In this document: one piece after another, positions 5,265 through 5,975 of the stretch
How the letters are laid out: the number at the start of each line of letters is the position of its first letter
Numbering within the stretch: the stretch's first letter is position 1
NCBI GenBank assembly: GCA_017440445.1
Contig: JAFSHE010000144.1
Location: 1 to 5,975 of the forward strand
DNA: 5,975 nt
Direction: 5' to 3'
DNA from: Oscillospiraceae bacterium
GTDB taxonomy: Bacteria > Bacillota_A > Clostridia > Oscillospirales > Ruminococcaceae
The notes under the pieces: model-generated
Database searches by the model: none
Told to the model about the DNA's origin: nothing
The model's input: only the letters and a program-made list of their open reading frames with translations
Made by a program: the position numbers and the translations under genes

Positions 5265-5975
5265 ATGTCAATGAATTTTAAGAGAAAGCTTCCCGTTCCT
5301 AAGGAAGTAAAGGAGATGTACCCTCTTTCCGAGGAAGTAAAGGCTATAAAGGCTGCACGTGATATCGAGATAGCCGATGTTTTCACGGGAAAGTCAGATA
5401 AGTTCCTGCTTATTATAGGTCCCTGCTCTGCGGATAACGAGGAGTCCGTAATGGATTATGTTTGCAGACTTGCAAGACTTCAGGAGCAGGTTAAGGACAA
5501 GATAATCATCATCCCCAGAATATACACAAACAAGCCCCGTACAACAGGCGAGGGCTACAAGGGCATGGTACATCAGCCCGATCCTACCAAGGGAGAGGAT
5601 ATGCTTGAGGGTATTGTAAAGGTACGTAAGCTTCACGCACGTGCTATCCAGGAAACAAAGCTTGTATGCGCTGACGAGATGCTGTATCCCAGTAACTATC
5701 GCTACCTTTCCGACCTGCTGTCTTATGTTGCAGTAGGCGCACGTTCCGTAGAGGATCAGGAGCACCGTCTGACAGCCAGCGGTATGGAGTGTCCTGTCGG
5801 CATGAAGAACCCCACAGGCGGTACGCTTTCCATCATGCTTAATGCTATCCGTGCTGCGCAGGCTCAGCACACATTCATTTACAGAGGCTGGGAGGTAACT
5901 ACCGACGGAAATCCTCTCGCACATGCTATCCTGAGAGGCTTCCAGAACAAGCATGACCAGAGCCTTCCCAACTAT
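5265..5975 (+). CDS. aroF: 3-deoxy-7-phosphoheptulonate (DAHP) synthase, class I, N-terminal part
   Basis: Partial: 237 codons, open at the right edge; family length is about 340-350 aa. It condenses phosphoenolpyruvate and erythrose 4-phosphate in the first shikimate-pathway step, in the cytosol. Visible AroF/G/H-type (I-alpha) marks are GPCS at 52-55 with the metal-ligand Cys54, NKPRTT at 89-94 (PEP-binding arginine region), GARSVEDQEHR at 158-168 (E. coli AroG Arg165 region), CPVGMKNPTGG at 176-186 with the active-site lysine Lys181, and YRGWE at 206-210. ATG 5265 is preferred, with AAGGGAG ending 11 nt upstream; a second in-frame ATG at 5271 would shorten it by two residues and lies even further from that site. 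Isozyme class (Phe-, Tyr- or Trp-sensitive) cannot be read here, so the aroF symbol is by convention only. It is a separate transcription unit from pfl, judged by its own consensus promoter. Confidence 0.95.
   Translation, partial: MSMNFKRKLPVPKEVKEMYPLSEEVKAIKAARDIEIADVFTGKSDKFLLIIGPCSADNEESVMDYVCRLARLQEQVKDKIIIIPRIYTNKPRTTGEGYKGMVHQPDPTKGEDMLEGIVKVRKLHARAIQETKLVCADEMLYPSNYRYLSDLLSYVAVGARSVEDQEHRLTASGMECPVGMKNPTGGTLSIMLNAIRAAQAQHTFIYRGWEVTTDGNPLAHAILRGFQNKHDQSLPNY

Noticed and set aside
1..5975. CRISPR arrays, tRNA or rRNA genes, insertion sequences, phage genes
   Set aside because: No regularly spaced repeats, no RNA-gene signatures, no transposase or integrase frames and no terminal inverted repeats were seen.

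Overview
The window looks like the genome of an anaerobic, fibre-degrading gut or rumen Firmicute, most likely Ruminococcus or a close relative. The grounds are AT-rich intergenic DNA with consensus sigma-A promoters, strong GGAG-type ribosome binding sites, a cytoplasmic GH43 xylan-debranching type enzyme, and pyruvate formate-lyase (PFL) fermentation genes. The genus is inferred from protein character and gene content; no database was searched.

Layout. Positions 1-1325 hold two minus-strand genes. A small nitroreductase-family flavoprotein (795-1325) lies upstream of the N-terminal 232 residues of a GH43 glycosidase (696 down to the left edge), which seems to have its own promoter. A 392-bp AT-rich divergent intergenic region (1326-1717) carries the pfl promoter, a probable nitroreductase promoter and several direct and inverted repeats. 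Positions 1718-5073 hold a plus-strand pfl operon. Positions 5161-5975 hold a consensus promoter and the first 237 codons of a type I DAHP synthase, which runs off the right edge.

The notable part is the pfl operon. The PFL open frame (1718-3805, 695 aa) contains the adjacent catalytic cysteines but stops before the glycyl-radical domain. That domain, with the RVSGYAV motif, is a separate 80-aa ORF (4021-4263) with its own near-ideal Shine-Dalgarno. Between them is a 74-aa ORF (3795-4019). It overlaps the end of the large ORF by 11 nt, ends one base before the radical-domain ATG, and begins with a segment resembling the start of the glycyl-radical domain. The three frames step by +1 at each junction, and both junctions carry the hexamer AGTAAC containing the stop. 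The activase gene pflA follows. It has a perfect GGAGGTG ribosome binding site placed for an apparent ATT start codon, and a 9-bp GC-rich hairpin separates it from the radical-domain ORF.

How the genes work together. Pyruvate is cleaved by PFL to acetyl-CoA and formate. The radical on the glycine of the small ORF would be installed by PflA and passed to Cys409/Cys410 of the large subunit. If the split is real, PFL here is an obligate two- or three-part enzyme instead of one ~750-aa chain. The alternatives are two frameshift errors, a decayed gene, or +1 recoding that would yield one 847-aa protein.
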